From NCBI RefSeq assembly GCF_001550155.1, contig NZ_LRUF01000024.1:4915-68914 (forward strand): a stretch of DNA of 64,000 nt, given 5' to 3'. Below, piece after piece: positions 8,603 through 18,245 of this stretch. The position numbers and the translations under genes were made by a program. The notes beneath the pieces were generated by a model. That model had not been told where the DNA came from and searched no databases. It saw only the letters and a program-made list of their open reading frames with translations. How positions within the stretch are numbered: the stretch's first letter is position 1; each line of letters opens with the position of its first letter. Source of the DNA: Pseudoalteromonas arabiensis (lineage in GTDB: Bacteria; Pseudomonadota; Gammaproteobacteria; Enterobacterales; Alteromonadaceae).

Positions 8603-10570
8603 TTAGAGCTTAGCAAGTAGTTTTGCTTTTAGCCGCTGTTGTGCACGGCGAACTTGCTTACGCTTTTTCCCTGAAGGTGCTTTAAAGCTTTGAATAGGCA
8701 TGATCGTTGGTGACTCGTCAGGTAAAGCTGGCACATCAAAACTTGCCTGTGAGTCCTCAGGTATGGCAATCTCTTGCTGATGAACACGCAGTGCTGCGAG
8801 AGTATCATCATCAATTACCTCGCTAGGGCAAAGGAAAATACCCATTTTGCGCATTTTAACACCAAGACCAATACTGCTTGAGTATCGAACAATTGGTGCA
8901 GCTAAAATTAGACCGACTAAAATCGGCGATAACCACCAAAAGAAAGTTGGTGTGTAGTAATACGCAACACCACCCCAAATAAACGCCGTAATCGTAGAGA
9001 ATAATGTATAGCCAATGGCTTCTTTCCACGGAACCATGCGTCCCTCGCGTGGTTGCGCATCCCAGCTCACTTTTTTGCCAAGAAATACACACACTACAAA
9101 GTAGCTATGAAACACCATCATAAGTGGCGCAATGATAATGGCAAATACAGTTTCAATGAGTGCGCCAGCAATGAGTTTCATCGTGCCACCAAATGCTTTA
9201 TTGCGGTGTACGAGTGTGACAATGATACCCAGTAGCTTCGGCAGTAACAGCAAACCAATTGTGATGAATAATAATGAGTCGATTAATTCAGTTTTTGCTA
9301 TTTGCCATGTTGGGAAAAGCTGGTACGCATGGTTGAAATACACATCACTGTTTACAGCACGTGTTACCGCATCTAAGGTGCTTAATGCCAACATTGAAAG
9401 CCAAATTAACGATGAAATATAGGCCGTAGCACCAAATAAAAAATGCATTTTACTCATCAGCTTCAAGCCCGATTTAGGGAGTAGGCCTAAGTGCTGAATA
9501 TTACCTTGTACCCAGCGTCTATCACGAATTGCGTAGTCTAAAATATTACTGGGTACTTCTTCGTAACTACCTTCAACGTCGCTCAGTAATAGCACATCCC
9601 AGCCACTGCGGTGTAACAGGGATGCTTCCACAAAGTCATGGCTTAAAATCTCACCGCCAAAAGGCGCGTTACCTTTTAATACTGGAAGGCCACAACACTG
9701 CGTAAAGGCTTCAACGCGAATAATCGCATTATGTCCCCAGTAATTAGCTTGATTTGTTTGCCAAAAAGCAGACCCCGTCGCTAGCATTGGACTATATAAG
9801 ATTGATGCAAATTGTAAAAAACGACCGAAAAAAGTATCTTGGCGAACTGGAATCGGAATCGTTTGGATAAGGCCAGTATTAGGGTTATTGATCATGCTTG
9901 ATGTTAGCTCAAGCATACATTGACCCGTCATGATGCTGTCAGCATCAAGTACTATCATATGTTCGTATTGGCTACCCCAACGCTCACAAAAGTCAGTTAA
10001 GTTACCTACTTTACGATGCTTGTTATCTTCACGGCGACGATAAAAAGTGTGTTTCGCTAAATCACCCAAGCGTGCTGTAAATGCATTCCATGCTTTTAGC
10101 TCATTGCGGGCAATGTCTGGATCTTGCGTATCGCTGAGTAAATAAAAATCGAAATGCGGCATTTGTCCTGTTTTTTCAAGCGAGCGAAGGCTCACTTCAA
10201 AGCCTGCAATAACACGCTCTGTATCTTCATTATAAACAGGCATAACAATGGCTGTTTTCGTTTGGGTAATAGCATCAGAATTTACGTCGATTGGTTTTTG
10301 ACGTTTCAATGTTAATGGGTCAATGCGTAAGAGTTGTAAAATAAAGCCCATACACCCACTACAAAAGGCAGTAACAATCCACGCAAAGGTTACAGAGAAT
10401 AATGCCAATAATGCATACTCAAGTAATGTCATGCCGTTTGAATTTAAAATATCGAACATGATCCACACGCCATAGGCTGTTATGGCCAGTGCTAGGCACG
10501 TAAAAAGCCAAGCACGTGTCTTTTTAAACGGCATTGCAGTTGCAGTTAGTTTTTTACTATTGGACGTCAT
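8603..10570 (-). CDS. opgH: osmoregulated periplasmic glucan glucosyltransferase OpgH
   Basis: 655 aa from the ATG at 10570. An inner-membrane family 2 glycosyltransferase that polymerises UDP-glucose into the beta-1,2-linked backbone of periplasmic glucans. N-terminal membrane segments precede a cytoplasmic GT domain with AIVMPVYNED, the metal-binding DAD in MIVLDADSIMTG, a catalytic acidic region at LSHDFVEASLLHRSGW and the RDRRWVQGN (QxxRW-like) motif. Several more transmembrane helices follow, and the tail is basic. The start is uncertain: a GTG at 10615 and an ATG at 10585 are also in frame. The 10570 ATG gives a 14-bp overlap with opgG and matches a translationally coupled opgGH operon. 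Confidence 0.94.
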   Translation of the reverse strand: MTSNSKKLTATAMPFKKTRAWLFTCLALAITAYGVWIMFDILNSNGMTLLEYALLALFSVTFAWIVTAFCSGCMGFILQLLRIDPLTLKRQKPIDVNSDAITQTKTAIVMPVYNEDTERVIAGFEVSLRSLEKTGQMPHFDFYLLSDTQDPDIARNELKAWNAFTARLGDLAKHTFYRRREDNKHRKVGNLTDFCERWGSQYEHMIVLDADSIMTGQCMLELTSSMINNPNTGLIQTIPIPVRQDTFFGRFLQFASILYSPMLATGSAFWQTNQANYWGHNAIIRVEAFTQCCGLPVLKGNAPFGGEILSHDFVEASLLHRSGWDVLLLSDVEGSYEEVPSNILDYAIRDRRWVQGNIQHLGLLPKSGLKLMSKMHFLFGATAYISSLIWLSMLALSTLDAVTRAVNSDVYFNHAYQLFPTWQIAKTELIDSLLFITIGLLLLPKLLGIIVTLVHRNKAFGGTMKLIAGALIETVFAIIIAPLMMVFHSYFVVCVFLGKKVSWDAQPREGRMVPWKEAIGYTLFSTITAFIWGGVAYYYTPTFFWWLSPILVGLILAAPIVRYSSSIGLGVKMRKMGIFLCPSEVIDDDTLAALRVHQQEIAIPEDSQASFDVPALPDESPTIMPIQSFKAPSGKKRKQVRRAQQRLKAKLLAKL

Positions 10571-12221
10571 TTGGATACCAGACATAGCTCCATACCTCGC
10601 TAATTTCTTTGTCACGTAGTTTTAGCGATAAGCGCATATCAACGGGCTTATCTCCCTCAGGCGCCACCTTAAATGCCACGCGCCATCCTTGATTATTTGG
10701 TAATTGCTGCACTGTTTTATCGCTGATTTGGCCAGCTGAAATATTTAAATCAGCCATCAGTGCGAAGTTTGCAGACAATTGGTTAATATTTTCGCCACTA
10801 AAGTCGACGGTAAATTGGCGATGACTTTTTGGCGGTGGATTCTTCTCACCAGGTAATGCCGCGCTACCTATGCGGGTTCTTAACACACTGGCTTTATCTT
10901 GCGTTGCAAGGGTTGCATTGAAGGTTGATAGCTTATAGCTGAAGCTTAAATTATCGCCAGCCTTCATAGCTTGCTCTGGTACCCAGTAGCTAACAATGTT
11001 GTCGTTAGTTTCGGTGTCTGTCGGAATTTCAACAAGTTCTACACGTCCTTTGCCCCAATCATTGATAGGTTCAATCCACATGCTAGGACGATTGTGGTAG
11101 TGCGCTTCTGTGTCTAAGTAATTATTGAAATCACGGTCACGTTGCGCGAGTCCAAAGCCTTTCGGACTATCATAGCTAAATGAAGTAACACTCAGTTTTT
11201 TCGGGTTATTGAGTGCACGCCATACCCATTGACCTTGTGCTGATTGCATTAATAAGCCATCTGAATCATGAACTTCTGGACGGTAGTCATCAAAGAACTT
11301 GGTACTGTTTTCACCGTGATAAAACATACTTGTAAGCGGTGCAATACCTAACTTTTTAATGTCTTTACGGGCAAAAATTTGCATCTCGGTTTTTACTTCA
11401 GTATTGGTTGAAGGAGTCAGCTCAAAGCGATAAGCACCTGCAACTGAAGGACTATCCAAAAGTGCATAAAGTACGATAGTGGTGTCTTCTGGTGCCGGTT
11501 TAACTAGCCAGAACTCTCTAAAAACGGGAAACTCTTCGCCTGAACTTAATGCTGTATCAATCGCTAATCCTCGCGCTGAAATACCGTATACCTGATGCGG
11601 ACCTACTAGACGAAAGTAAGATGCGCCTTGAAAAACCGCGACTTCATCTTTGTACTCATTGTTATTCAAAGGAAAGTGTAAGCGAAAACCCGCATGGCCT
11701 AACTGCGCATTTTCTGTGGCTTTACTGATTTCTTGCTCTAAAGGGGCTGCGGTTGCGTCGTAGCGATAATAATCCGTTTTAAATGGCAAGCTTTTAACTT
11801 CGGCATTTTTCTCTAGGGTATTGATCGCAACAGGTGATTTATATAAAAAACCTGGGTGAAATAATTGGATTTCATAAAGGCTTTCATCTTTCCAAATAGC
11901 TTGTTCAGTACGAAAACGAATTGCGCGATAATCTTGATAACCAATACTTGTTAAAGCTTCAAGTTCTAAATCTTTAGGTGCAACATAAGGCTCTGAAGCT
12001 AATTTCTTCGCACGCGCAGTGATAACTTCAAATAGCTTTTCTTGTGGAATAGTAATCATCGCAGGCTTTTGCTCAACAACCGCTTCCTCTGCTTTGGTTG
12101 CTTGTGGTTGAGTTTGTTCTTCAATAGCGTATGCATTGCCTGCACAGATGGCTAATAATACGCCCAAGTAGGTCTTCTTTTTTAATGCACTGAAGAGCTT
12201 AGTCTGGGTTTCTGGTTTCAT
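10557..12221 (-). CDS. opgG: periplasmic glucan biosynthesis protein OpgG
   Basis: 554 aa. Periplasmic partner of OpgH, required for glucan synthesis and probably branching. The ATG at 12221 is chosen because AAAGGAAA lies 6-7 bp upstream and a signal peptide ending GNAYA starts there; a longer frame begins at 12287. Family segments include FHPGFLYKSPVAI, GHAGFRLHFPLN, SYFRLVGPHQVYGISARGLA, MFYHGENS, VHDSDGLL and RPSMWIEP. The C-terminus is a beta-sandwich domain. It overlaps opgH and forms one leftward operon. Confidence 0.95.
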   Translation of the reverse strand: MKPETQTKLFSALKKKTYLGVLLAICAGNAYAIEEQTQPQATKAEEAVVEQKPAMITIPQEKLFEVITARAKKLASEPYVAPKDLELEALTSIGYQDYRAIRFRTEQAIWKDESLYEIQLFHPGFLYKSPVAINTLEKNAEVKSLPFKTDYYRYDATAAPLEQEISKATENAQLGHAGFRLHFPLNNNEYKDEVAVFQGASYFRLVGPHQVYGISARGLAIDTALSSGEEFPVFREFWLVKPAPEDTTIVLYALLDSPSVAGAYRFELTPSTNTEVKTEMQIFARKDIKKLGIAPLTSMFYHGENSTKFFDDYRPEVHDSDGLLMQSAQGQWVWRALNNPKKLSVTSFSYDSPKGFGLAQRDRDFNNYLDTEAHYHNRPSMWIEPINDWGKGRVELVEIPTDTETNDNIVSYWVPEQAMKAGDNLSFSYKLSTFNATLATQDKASVLRTRIGSAALPGEKNPPPKSHRQFTVDFSGENINQLSANFALMADLNISAGQISDKTVQQLPNNQGWRVAFKVAPEGDKPVDMRLSLKLRDKEISEVWSYVWYPNDVQ

Positions 12222-12581
12222 TCTGTTTTCCTTTAGCCTTAAAATAATTACGTCGAGCTGTTGTAATTGCGTTAACGTTCTCAGCAAAAAGCGGACCTAA
12301 AATAAACACTTGTTTATCATGATTTTTTTTTGTTGGTACTGCTAATGTAAGAAGTAATTTTGGGATTAGTAAGAAATAATTACACTGTTAGTTAATCAGT
12401 TCATCACTAATACGGGTAAGTTTAATGAACGAAAGCTTGCTCTAATATGAATAGCTTAAAGGGTGAGCAAAAATATGAACAAAATTAGCAGACGCTTAAT
12501 TGAGGTTTGAAAATTGTAATCGAGGGTTCTATTAAGAGTAAGACACTGATTATAAAAATAACCAGTGTCTAGTAAGGGGGG
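12222..12581. other. intergenic stretch between opgG and the small lipoprotein gene
   Basis: 360 bp, AT-rich, with no supported ORF. The right end (near 12222-12400) should hold the opgGH promoter on the minus strand, though no consensus is sharp. A near-perfect 12-bp hairpin at 12542-12569 (GACACTGATTAT with ATAACCAGTGTC, one G:T pair) lies 12 bp past the stop of the lipoprotein gene. It has only a short T run in its loop and a weak one after it, so it is a possible terminator rather than a clear one. Confidence 0.6.
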
Positions 12582-12821
12582 TTATTTTACATCACCAAGC
12601 TTTTCTGCATTCGCTTTACATTGATTGTAAGCTTCAATACATTTATTGCTACATACTTTGTGAACTAATCCATCTGCGGTACTTTGTTGTTCACAACTGC
12701 TTTCACATTGGTAATTCTGTTGAGCGCATTGTTGCATTTCTGGGTTTTCAATTTTGTTTGAGCAAGCTGATAAAAGCGTCAAAGCAAACAATGACGCTGT
12801 AATGGCTGGTAGTTTTTTCAT
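12582..12821 (-). CDS. small Cys-rich lipoprotein of unknown function
   Basis: 79 aa from the ATG at 12821; a longer frame starts at 12857 but lacks a signal at its N-terminus. The signal peptide ends in the lipobox LLSAC, so lipidation at the Cys and export are expected. The mature part holds six or so Cys residues in CAQQNYQCESSC, VCSNKC and YNQC, spaced like CxxxC pairs, which suggests disulphides or metal binding. It follows panC in the same direction but with a gap, and no functional link to pantothenate synthesis is evident. No family is recognised. Confidence 0.75.
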   Translation of the reverse strand: MKKLPAITASLFALTLLSACSNKIENPEMQQCAQQNYQCESSCEQQSTADGLVHKVCSNKCIEAYNQCKANAEKLGDVK

Positions 12822-12877
12822 GCTGATCCCTAGTATATTGTGTTCTTCTAAATCCATCTTACCCAGATTAAGCGTAT

Positions 12878-13729
12878 TTAATCCAGCTCAACTTGCAAAT
12901 TATCAATTAAACGCACTGTACCTAAATAGGCTGCTGCTAAAATAACAAGTTGTTTATCCTCGCTTGTTGCAGCTTTTAGTGTTGAGCGCTCGGCAATTGC
13001 ATAGTAGTCAGGTTTTAACCCCGCTGCTTCAAGCTGTGCTTTTGCTTCTACCTCAAGTGTTGCGATATCTGCGTTGCCTTGTTTAAGTGCCGTTGCTGTA
13101 TTATTTAGCGTGGCAAACAGGGCTTTTGCAGTGTCTTTTTGCTCATCAGATAAATAGCCATTACGAGAGCTCATAGCAAGGCCTGAAATTTCACGACATG
13201 TAGGAACGCCAATAATTTCAACGGGTATAGATAAATCACGCGTCATGGTTTTTATGACTTGCAGTTGTTGGAAGTCTTTTTCACCAAAACAGGCAAAATC
13301 AGGTTGAACAAGGTTAAATAATTTAGTGACAACCGTTGCCACACCTTTAAAGTGTCCAGGGCGAGAGCCTCCACAATAGCCCATGGATACGCCAGGCACA
13401 TCGACAAAACTTTGTTCGCCTAAGCCATTTGGATAGATCGTTTCTACAGATGGGGTGAAAACGATATCAGTATTTAAATCGGCTAACCCTTGCTTATCCG
13501 CACTAAGTGTTCTTGGGTAGTTATCAAGATCTTCATTAGCGCCAAACTGCATAGGGTTAACAAAAATACTGACCACAACCTTATCAGCTAATGTTTTTGC
13601 TTTTTCAACTAATGAAAAGTGGCCTTGGTGCAAGTTTCCCATAGTCGGGACAAGCGCAATGCTCAAGCCTGCTTGACGCCAAGCCTTGATCTGACTACGT
13701 AACGATTTAATTTCGGTGATTGACTGCAT
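12878..13729 (-). CDS. panC: pantoate--beta-alanine ligase
   Basis: 283 aa. ATP-dependent joining of pantoate and beta-alanine to give pantothenate, the coenzyme A precursor, in the cytoplasm. The nucleotidyltransferase signature [14 protein letters not shown] with its HxGH-type motif is near the N-terminus. [20 protein letters not shown] and the KMSKS-like region MSSRNGYLS follow at their usual places. The gene directly abuts panB, and panB-panC form one unit. Confidence 0.97.
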   Translation of the reverse strand: MQSITEIKSLRSQIKAWRQAGLSIALVPTMGNLHQGHFSLVEKAKTLADKVVVSIFVNPMQFGANEDLDNYPRTLSADKQGLADLNTDIVFTPSVETIYPNGLGEQSFVDVPGVSMGYCGGSRPGHFKGVATVVTKLFNLVQPDFACFGEKDFQQLQVIKTMTRDLSIPVEIIGVPTCREISGLAMSSRNGYLSDEQKDTAKALFATLNNTATALKQGNADIATLEVEAKAQLEAAGLKPDYYAIAERSTLKAATSEDKQLVILAAAYLGTVRLIDNLQVELD

Positions 13730-14524
13730 TTATTTAAACTCATGTTCGGTACTTGGGAAAGCACCACTTTTTACATCTTCACAATACTTTTGAACAGCTG
13801 CAGGCATAGTGCCCGTCTCTAATAAGAAGTTTTTTGAAAACTTAGGAATGTAACCGGCTGAAATGCCTACTAAGTCGTGCATTACTAAGATTTGCCCGTC
13901 AGTTTTATTGCCTGCACCTATGCCGATGGTTGGAATGCTTAGCTCATCAGTAATACGCTTAGCCAGTTCGCTCGGAATACACTCTAAAACAAGCAATTGC
14001 GCCCCTGCAGCTTCGAGTGCTTTAGCATCACTAACCATTTTATCTGCTTGAGATTGCTCACGACCTTGAATTTTAAAACCACCAAATACATGCACTGATT
14101 GTGGTGTTAAGCCTAAGTGACCACATACAGGGATGCCTTGCTGAGTCATGGCGCGAATGCTGTCATGCAACCATTCACCACCTTCAAGCTTAATCATATT
14201 TGCACCCGCACGCATTAGCTCAGCTGCGTTGTTGCAAGCATCTGTTGGGTTGGCGTATGTCATAAACGGTAAATCAGCAATAACGAATAAGTCGCGGCTG
14301 CCTGCGCGCACACAACGGGTGTGGTAGGCTATATCAGTATTGGTGACGGCAAGAGTATCGTCGTTACCTTGTAATACCATGCCAAGTGAATCACCCACTA
14401 AAATCACCTCGACGCCATTATCATGAAACAATTTGGCAAAACTGGCGTCGTAGGCTGTCAATGCCGTGATTTTTTGTTGTTCTTGTTTCATTTTATTAAG
14501 TGTAGAAACGGTGATTTTAGACAT
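13730..14524 (-). CDS. panB: 3-methyl-2-oxobutanoate hydroxymethyltransferase
   Basis: 264 aa. Transfers a hydroxymethyl group from methylenetetrahydrofolate to alpha-ketoisovalerate, the first committed step to pantothenate. Metal and substrate sites are visible in [39 protein letters not shown] and [18 protein letters not shown]. Normal length for the TIM-barrel family. Its stop directly abuts the panC start, and folK lies 29 bp upstream on the same strand. Confidence 0.97.
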   Translation of the reverse strand: MSKITVSTLNKMKQEQQKITALTAYDASFAKLFHDNGVEVILVGDSLGMVLQGNDDTLAVTNTDIAYHTRCVRAGSRDLFVIADLPFMTYANPTDACNNAAELMRAGANMIKLEGGEWLHDSIRAMTQQGIPVCGHLGLTPQSVHVFGGFKIQGREQSQADKMVSDAKALEAAGAQLLVLECIPSELAKRITDELSIPTIGIGAGNKTDGQILVMHDLVGISAGYIPKFSKNFLLETGTMPAAVQKYCEDVKSGAFPSTEHEFK

Positions 14525-14553
14525 AATTTCCTCTGAGGCTTTGCCTTGGTTAA

Positions 14554-15045
14554 TTACTGCTGAGGGAGTTGTTGTAAATCGTTTAAGGGCAACGTATTTT
14601 TTATATCAGCAAGTGTTTGGCTATTTGGTAGTACCAATGTTGGTGCTATTTCGAATAATGGATACACAACAAATTCTCGCTCAGTTAAGCCATAATGTGG
14701 CACCGTCAAACGAGGTGTATCAATTATTTGGTCGCCAAATAAAAGAATATCAATATCAAGAGTTCGCGGACCCCAACGCTGCTCTTTTCGTACACGACCA
14801 TGCTTAAGTTCTATGCTTTGTGTTAAATCGAGTAATTGCTCTGGGGCTAACTCTGTTTTTATGCATACTACAGCATTAACATAATCAGGCTGGTCTTGTG
14901 GACCCATAGGTTTACTCGCGTAATCATGAGAGGCACTTATAAACTCGATATCTGAGTGTGCTTTTAACTCAGTAATGGCGCGGTGTATTTGTTCTTGAGG
15001 TGCGTTTAAGTTAGCACCCAAACCTAAGTAAACTTGATTCATCAT
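14554..15045 (-). CDS. folK: 2-amino-4-hydroxy-6-hydroxymethyldihydropteridine pyrophosphokinase
   Basis: 163 aa. Pyrophosphorylates 6-hydroxymethyl-dihydropterin in folate synthesis. It begins [16 protein letters not shown] and carries the HPPK signature [15 protein letters not shown] with the metal-binding Asp pair. The start overlaps the pcnB stop by 4 bp, suggesting translational coupling. The order pcnB-folK-panB-panC matches that in E. coli. Confidence 0.96.
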   Translation of the reverse strand: MMNQVYLGLGANLNAPQEQIHRAITELKAHSDIEFISASHDYASKPMGPQDQPDYVNAVVCIKTELAPEQLLDLTQSIELKHGRVRKEQRWGPRTLDIDILLFGDQIIDTPRLTVPHYGLTEREFVVYPLFEIAPTLVLPNSQTLADIKNTLPLNDLQQLPQQ

Positions 15046-16424
15046 TGCTCTGTTTTTTTCTTACGTGGACGGCGACGACGTTTTGGACCACCTTGATGAC
15101 CAAGTGCTTTGACCATTTCTTTTTGGCCATTTATGTCCTGCCCTAAATAGTTTGTCCACCAGTTAGCAAGCTCTTGAAGTTCAGTTTCACCTGCTTGAAC
15201 ACGTAACAGTAAGAAGTCATATGCGGCTTTAAAACGTGGTTGCTGAGTCAGTCGATAAGCGCGTTGCCCACCACGTTTATCAAGGCGTTGTTGAATATGC
15301 CAAATATCGCGAGCGCCTAGCGTGAAGCGTTTTGGTACAGCTACATGTTGCGCGTTTTCACTCAGTACTTTGTTCATCGCTTGTGCAAATGCATCGTACT
15401 CTGACAGTTGATCGCGTTGTTGTAACTTTTTAGCAATGCTCTGTAATGGAAACCACAACAAGGCTGCAAAAATGAAAGCTGGCGTGACTTTTTTATCTGC
15501 ATTAATACGCTTATCGGTGTTTTTAAACATTTGCAGGATAAACGCATGCTCAAGGCCATCAGGATTGGCATCTAAGATTTTATCAAGTGCTGGAAATAGT
15601 GCTCTAAATAAACCATATTGGCGTAGCATAATGAAGTTTTCTTCAGCTTTTCCATTTAAAAATAGCTTGAGTGATTCTTCAAATAAACGCGCTGCTGGAA
15701 TGTGGTCTAATAAATTTGCCAGGCCTGCAATAGGTTTTTCGGTTGCAGGCGCAATACTCATACCTAATTTAGTGGCAAAGCGAACAGCGCGCAGCATACG
15801 CACAGGATCTTCTCTGTAGCGCGTTTCTGGATCGCCAATTAACTCAATTTGCTTCGCTTTAATTGCGCTAATGCCATTAGCGTAATCATAAATACAAAAA
15901 TCATTAATCGAGTAGTAAAGGGCATTGATAGAGAAGTCGCGGCGCTCGGCGTCTTCTTCAATACTCCCGTACACATTATCACGTAGCAATTGGCCATGTT
16001 CGCTTGATTGACTAATTTGATTTTTAGCTTCGTCGGCTTCGTGGTGTCCACGCATGGTCGCTACTTCGATAATCTCACGACCAAATACAATATGCGCCAA
16101 ACGAAAGCGTCGACCTATCAGTCTGCAATTTCGAAACAGTCTTTTGATCTGTTCAGGTGTTGCGTTAGTTACTACGTCAAAGTCTTTTGGTTGTTGACCT
16201 AACAATATATCTCGAATACAACCACCTACAAGGTAAGCATCAAAGCCACCTTCTTTTAAGCGGTACAATACTTTGATTGCATTTGGGCTAAATTGTTTAC
16301 GTGAAATCCCATGTTCACTACGTTCGATCACCAAAGGCAATTCGCTGGCTTGCACGGCATTGTTTGTGTCAGTGGCATTTGGGCCAATAATTTGCCGACA
16401 AAATTGAAAAAGCTTGGAAATAAT
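15042..16424 (-). CDS. pcnB: poly(A) polymerase I, apparently with an AUU start
   Basis: 460 aa if it starts at the ATT at 16424. Adds poly(A) tails to RNA 3' ends and promotes decay. The nucleotidyltransferase domain has VGGCIRDILLG and KDFDVVTNATPEQ with the catalytic Asp pair. RNA-binding segments CRLIGRRFRLAHIVFG and RYREDPVRMLRAVRFATKLG follow, and the tail is very basic (RRRRPRKKK). No ATG or GTG fits the N-terminus. The only in-frame alternative is TTG at 16454, without a good ribosome binding site. By contrast TAGGAG lies 7 bases before the second of three ATT codons, and the residues after it (ISKLFQFCR) align with E. coli PcnB FTRVANFCR, which also starts at AUU. Confidence 0.93.
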   Translation of the reverse strand: MISKLFQFCRQIIGPNATDTNNAVQASELPLVIERSEHGISRKQFSPNAIKVLYRLKEGGFDAYLVGGCIRDILLGQQPKDFDVVTNATPEQIKRLFRNCRLIGRRFRLAHIVFGREIIEVATMRGHHEADEAKNQISQSSEHGQLLRDNVYGSIEEDAERRDFSINALYYSINDFCIYDYANGISAIKAKQIELIGDPETRYREDPVRMLRAVRFATKLGMSIAPATEKPIAGLANLLDHIPAARLFEESLKLFLNGKAEENFIMLRQYGLFRALFPALDKILDANPDGLEHAFILQMFKNTDKRINADKKVTPAFIFAALLWFPLQSIAKKLQQRDQLSEYDAFAQAMNKVLSENAQHVAVPKRFTLGARDIWHIQQRLDKRGGQRAYRLTQQPRFKAAYDFLLLRVQAGETELQELANWWTNYLGQDINGQKEMVKALGHQGGPKRRRRPRKKKTEQ

Positions 16425-16437
16425 AATCTGTCTCCTA
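16422..16437 (-). promoter_or_regulatory. Shine-Dalgarno and AUU start of pcnB
   Basis: On the minus strand the sequence reads TAGGAGACAG followed by ATTATTATTTCC. AGGAG is 7 bases from the ATT at 16424-16422, ideal spacing, and 4 bases from the first ATT. This ribosome binding site decides the start codon of pcnB. Confidence 0.8.
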
Positions 16438-16624
16438 CGACATGGTCTTTGCAACTCATCAAGTATAGCGTTTGTTTTTTCACTTCGTCGGTGTGAGATT
16501 GAGTCAGTAAATGTCCATAAAATGTGGCGCTATAATTAGGTGCTGATGAATCGCACACTTTGGGTCGCTATCATATACCAGCGTGGCATAAAAATTAAGT
16601 TACTCGACCTTTAAAATTGGCAAT

Positions 16625-17569
16625 TTATTTTGGGATGGATTGAAATTTACTAAAAGATGAATGTGGATCCTCACTTACTTGAATCTCTTTTACTTTGGGA
16701 ATACATTCAAGATGGTAGGCCGCAATAGCCCATTTTAGCATTTCTTCGACCGTTGCAGACAAAAGAGCTGGTTCGGGATTTAAGCCTAAAAAGCGAAAGG
16801 CATCAAAAAGCGCAGGCTTAGGTGCTGTTTTTGAAATCGCAGGGGCATAATTTTGTTTTGATAATTTAAAGCCCGGCTTTGCAACTGCCAAAGGTAGGTG
16901 AGCGTATTGTGGGGCTGTTTGGTTAAGTTGTTTAAATAAACTGAGTTGTCGTGCTGTGGGTTCTAATAAGTCAGCACCACGCACAACATGACTAATTTTT
17001 TGAGCAATATCATCGACCACAACAACTAGCTGATAAGCAAATAAACCGTCACTACGCTTGATAAGGTAATCTTCTTTGGCTAAAGCTTGGTCGACTTTTA
17101 CCTTTCCCTGAATGAGATCGCTGTAGTGGCTAGTGGCAAATTGTTGGGATAATCGCAGTGCCGAATTTACGAAGGAATGACCTTTTAACTGACACTGGCC
17201 TTGGTATATCCCCCCCATTGCTTTAACTTGTTTACGAGTACAATGGCAAGCATAAACTAAACCTTGATCAATAAGTTGATCCAAGACGGATTGATATTCT
17301 TGTAGGCGCTTTGTTTGGTAGGTGACACGTTCATCCCAATGCAGGCCATAAGCTTCTAATGTGCGTAAAATATCATCACTAGCACCAGGGACAACACGTG
17401 TTGTGTCAATATCTTCAATGCGAACTAACCATTTACCTTGATTAACTTTCGCATCAAGAAAACTTCCCACAGCCGCTATTAATGAGCCAAAGTGTAATGG
17501 CCCAGACGGGGATGGCGCAAAACGGCCACGATATATACGCGCTTGCGTATTAACGGCTGTGGTAGACAT
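16625..17569 (-). CDS. gluQ: glutamyl-Q tRNA(Asp) synthetase
   Basis: 314 aa. Truncated glutamyl-tRNA synthetase paralogue that attaches glutamate to the queuosine base of tRNA(Asp). The HIGH-type motif is APSPSGPLHFGSL, the zinc-site cysteines are in ACHCTRKQ and GQCQL, and the KMSKS-type motif is KLSKQNYAP. The anticodon-binding domain of a full GltX is absent, as expected. It lies 19 bp downstream of dksA on the same strand, the classical dksA-gluQ pair. Confidence 0.96.
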   Translation of the reverse strand: MSTTAVNTQARIYRGRFAPSPSGPLHFGSLIAAVGSFLDAKVNQGKWLVRIEDIDTTRVVPGASDDILRTLEAYGLHWDERVTYQTKRLQEYQSVLDQLIDQGLVYACHCTRKQVKAMGGIYQGQCQLKGHSFVNSALRLSQQFATSHYSDLIQGKVKVDQALAKEDYLIKRSDGLFAYQLVVVVDDIAQKISHVVRGADLLEPTARQLSLFKQLNQTAPQYAHLPLAVAKPGFKLSKQNYAPAISKTAPKPALFDAFRFLGLNPEPALLSATVEEMLKWAIAAYHLECIPKVKEIQVSEDPHSSFSKFQSIPK

Positions 17570-17588
17570 GGGTTAATTTAAAAAGTAA

Positions 17589-18032
17589 TTAACCGCGTCC
17601 TGATTGTTTTTCTTTTATTTCTGCAAGTGTTTTACAGTCAACACATAGATCGGCAGTTGGACGTGCTTCTAAACGACGAATGCCAATCTCGATACCACAT
17701 GATTCACAGAAACCAAAGTCATCTTCTTTGATTAATTGAATTGTTTTTTCAATTTTCTTGATCAGTTTACGCTCACGGTCACGAGTACGAAGCTCTAATG
17801 AAAATTCTTCTTCTTGTGCAGCGCGATCAACTGGATCTGGAAAGTTAGCAGCTTCATCTTGCATGTGCGATTTAGTACGGTCTACTTCGTTACGTAAATC
17901 GTTACGCCAAGCTTCTAAAATTTTTTTGAAATGAGCACGTTGTGCATCATTCATATACTCTTCACCTGGCTGTTCCTGATACGGCTCTAACCCGGCCTGA
18001 GCCAATAACCCTAGTCTTTTTTGGTCTGGCAT
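17589..18032 (-). CDS. dksA: RNA polymerase-binding transcription factor DksA
   Basis: 147 aa, close to the 151 aa of E. coli DksA. Binds the secondary channel of RNA polymerase and works with ppGpp in the stringent response. The N-terminal [13 protein letters not shown] and the coiled-coil tip [11 protein letters not shown], with its two essential Asp residues, are intact. The four-Cys zinc finger CESC...CVDC is present near the C-terminus. gluQ follows closely. The 213 bp upstream (18033-18245) should hold its promoter, but no element is clear enough to call. Confidence 0.98.
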   Translation of the reverse strand: MPDQKRLGLLAQAGLEPYQEQPGEEYMNDAQRAHFKKILEAWRNDLRNEVDRTKSHMQDEAANFPDPVDRAAQEEEFSLELRTRDRERKLIKKIEKTIQLIKEDDFGFCESCGIEIGIRRLEARPTADLCVDCKTLAEIKEKQSGRG

Positions 18033-18245
18033 AACTTTCTCCTAAATCCTTAATATATTGCCCAGCATTAGCCGGCGGCTATAAATAGCAGAAACGACAG
18101 GTTGAGGCAAATTTATTTTTAATTAATCTTGTGTGCCTAAACCAAGAAGTGAGCAAAAAGTAATTACTTGGTTTGATTAACGCTTGCTGTTAGTCAATTT
18201 TTTATAAACTTGCCTAGTAATATGGGCAAAAAAAAATAATACAAC

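Noticed and set aside
16328-16558. ORF over the pcnB 5' region and neighbouring frames
   Set aside because: It overlaps the pcnB start in another frame and has no ribosome binding site or family features.
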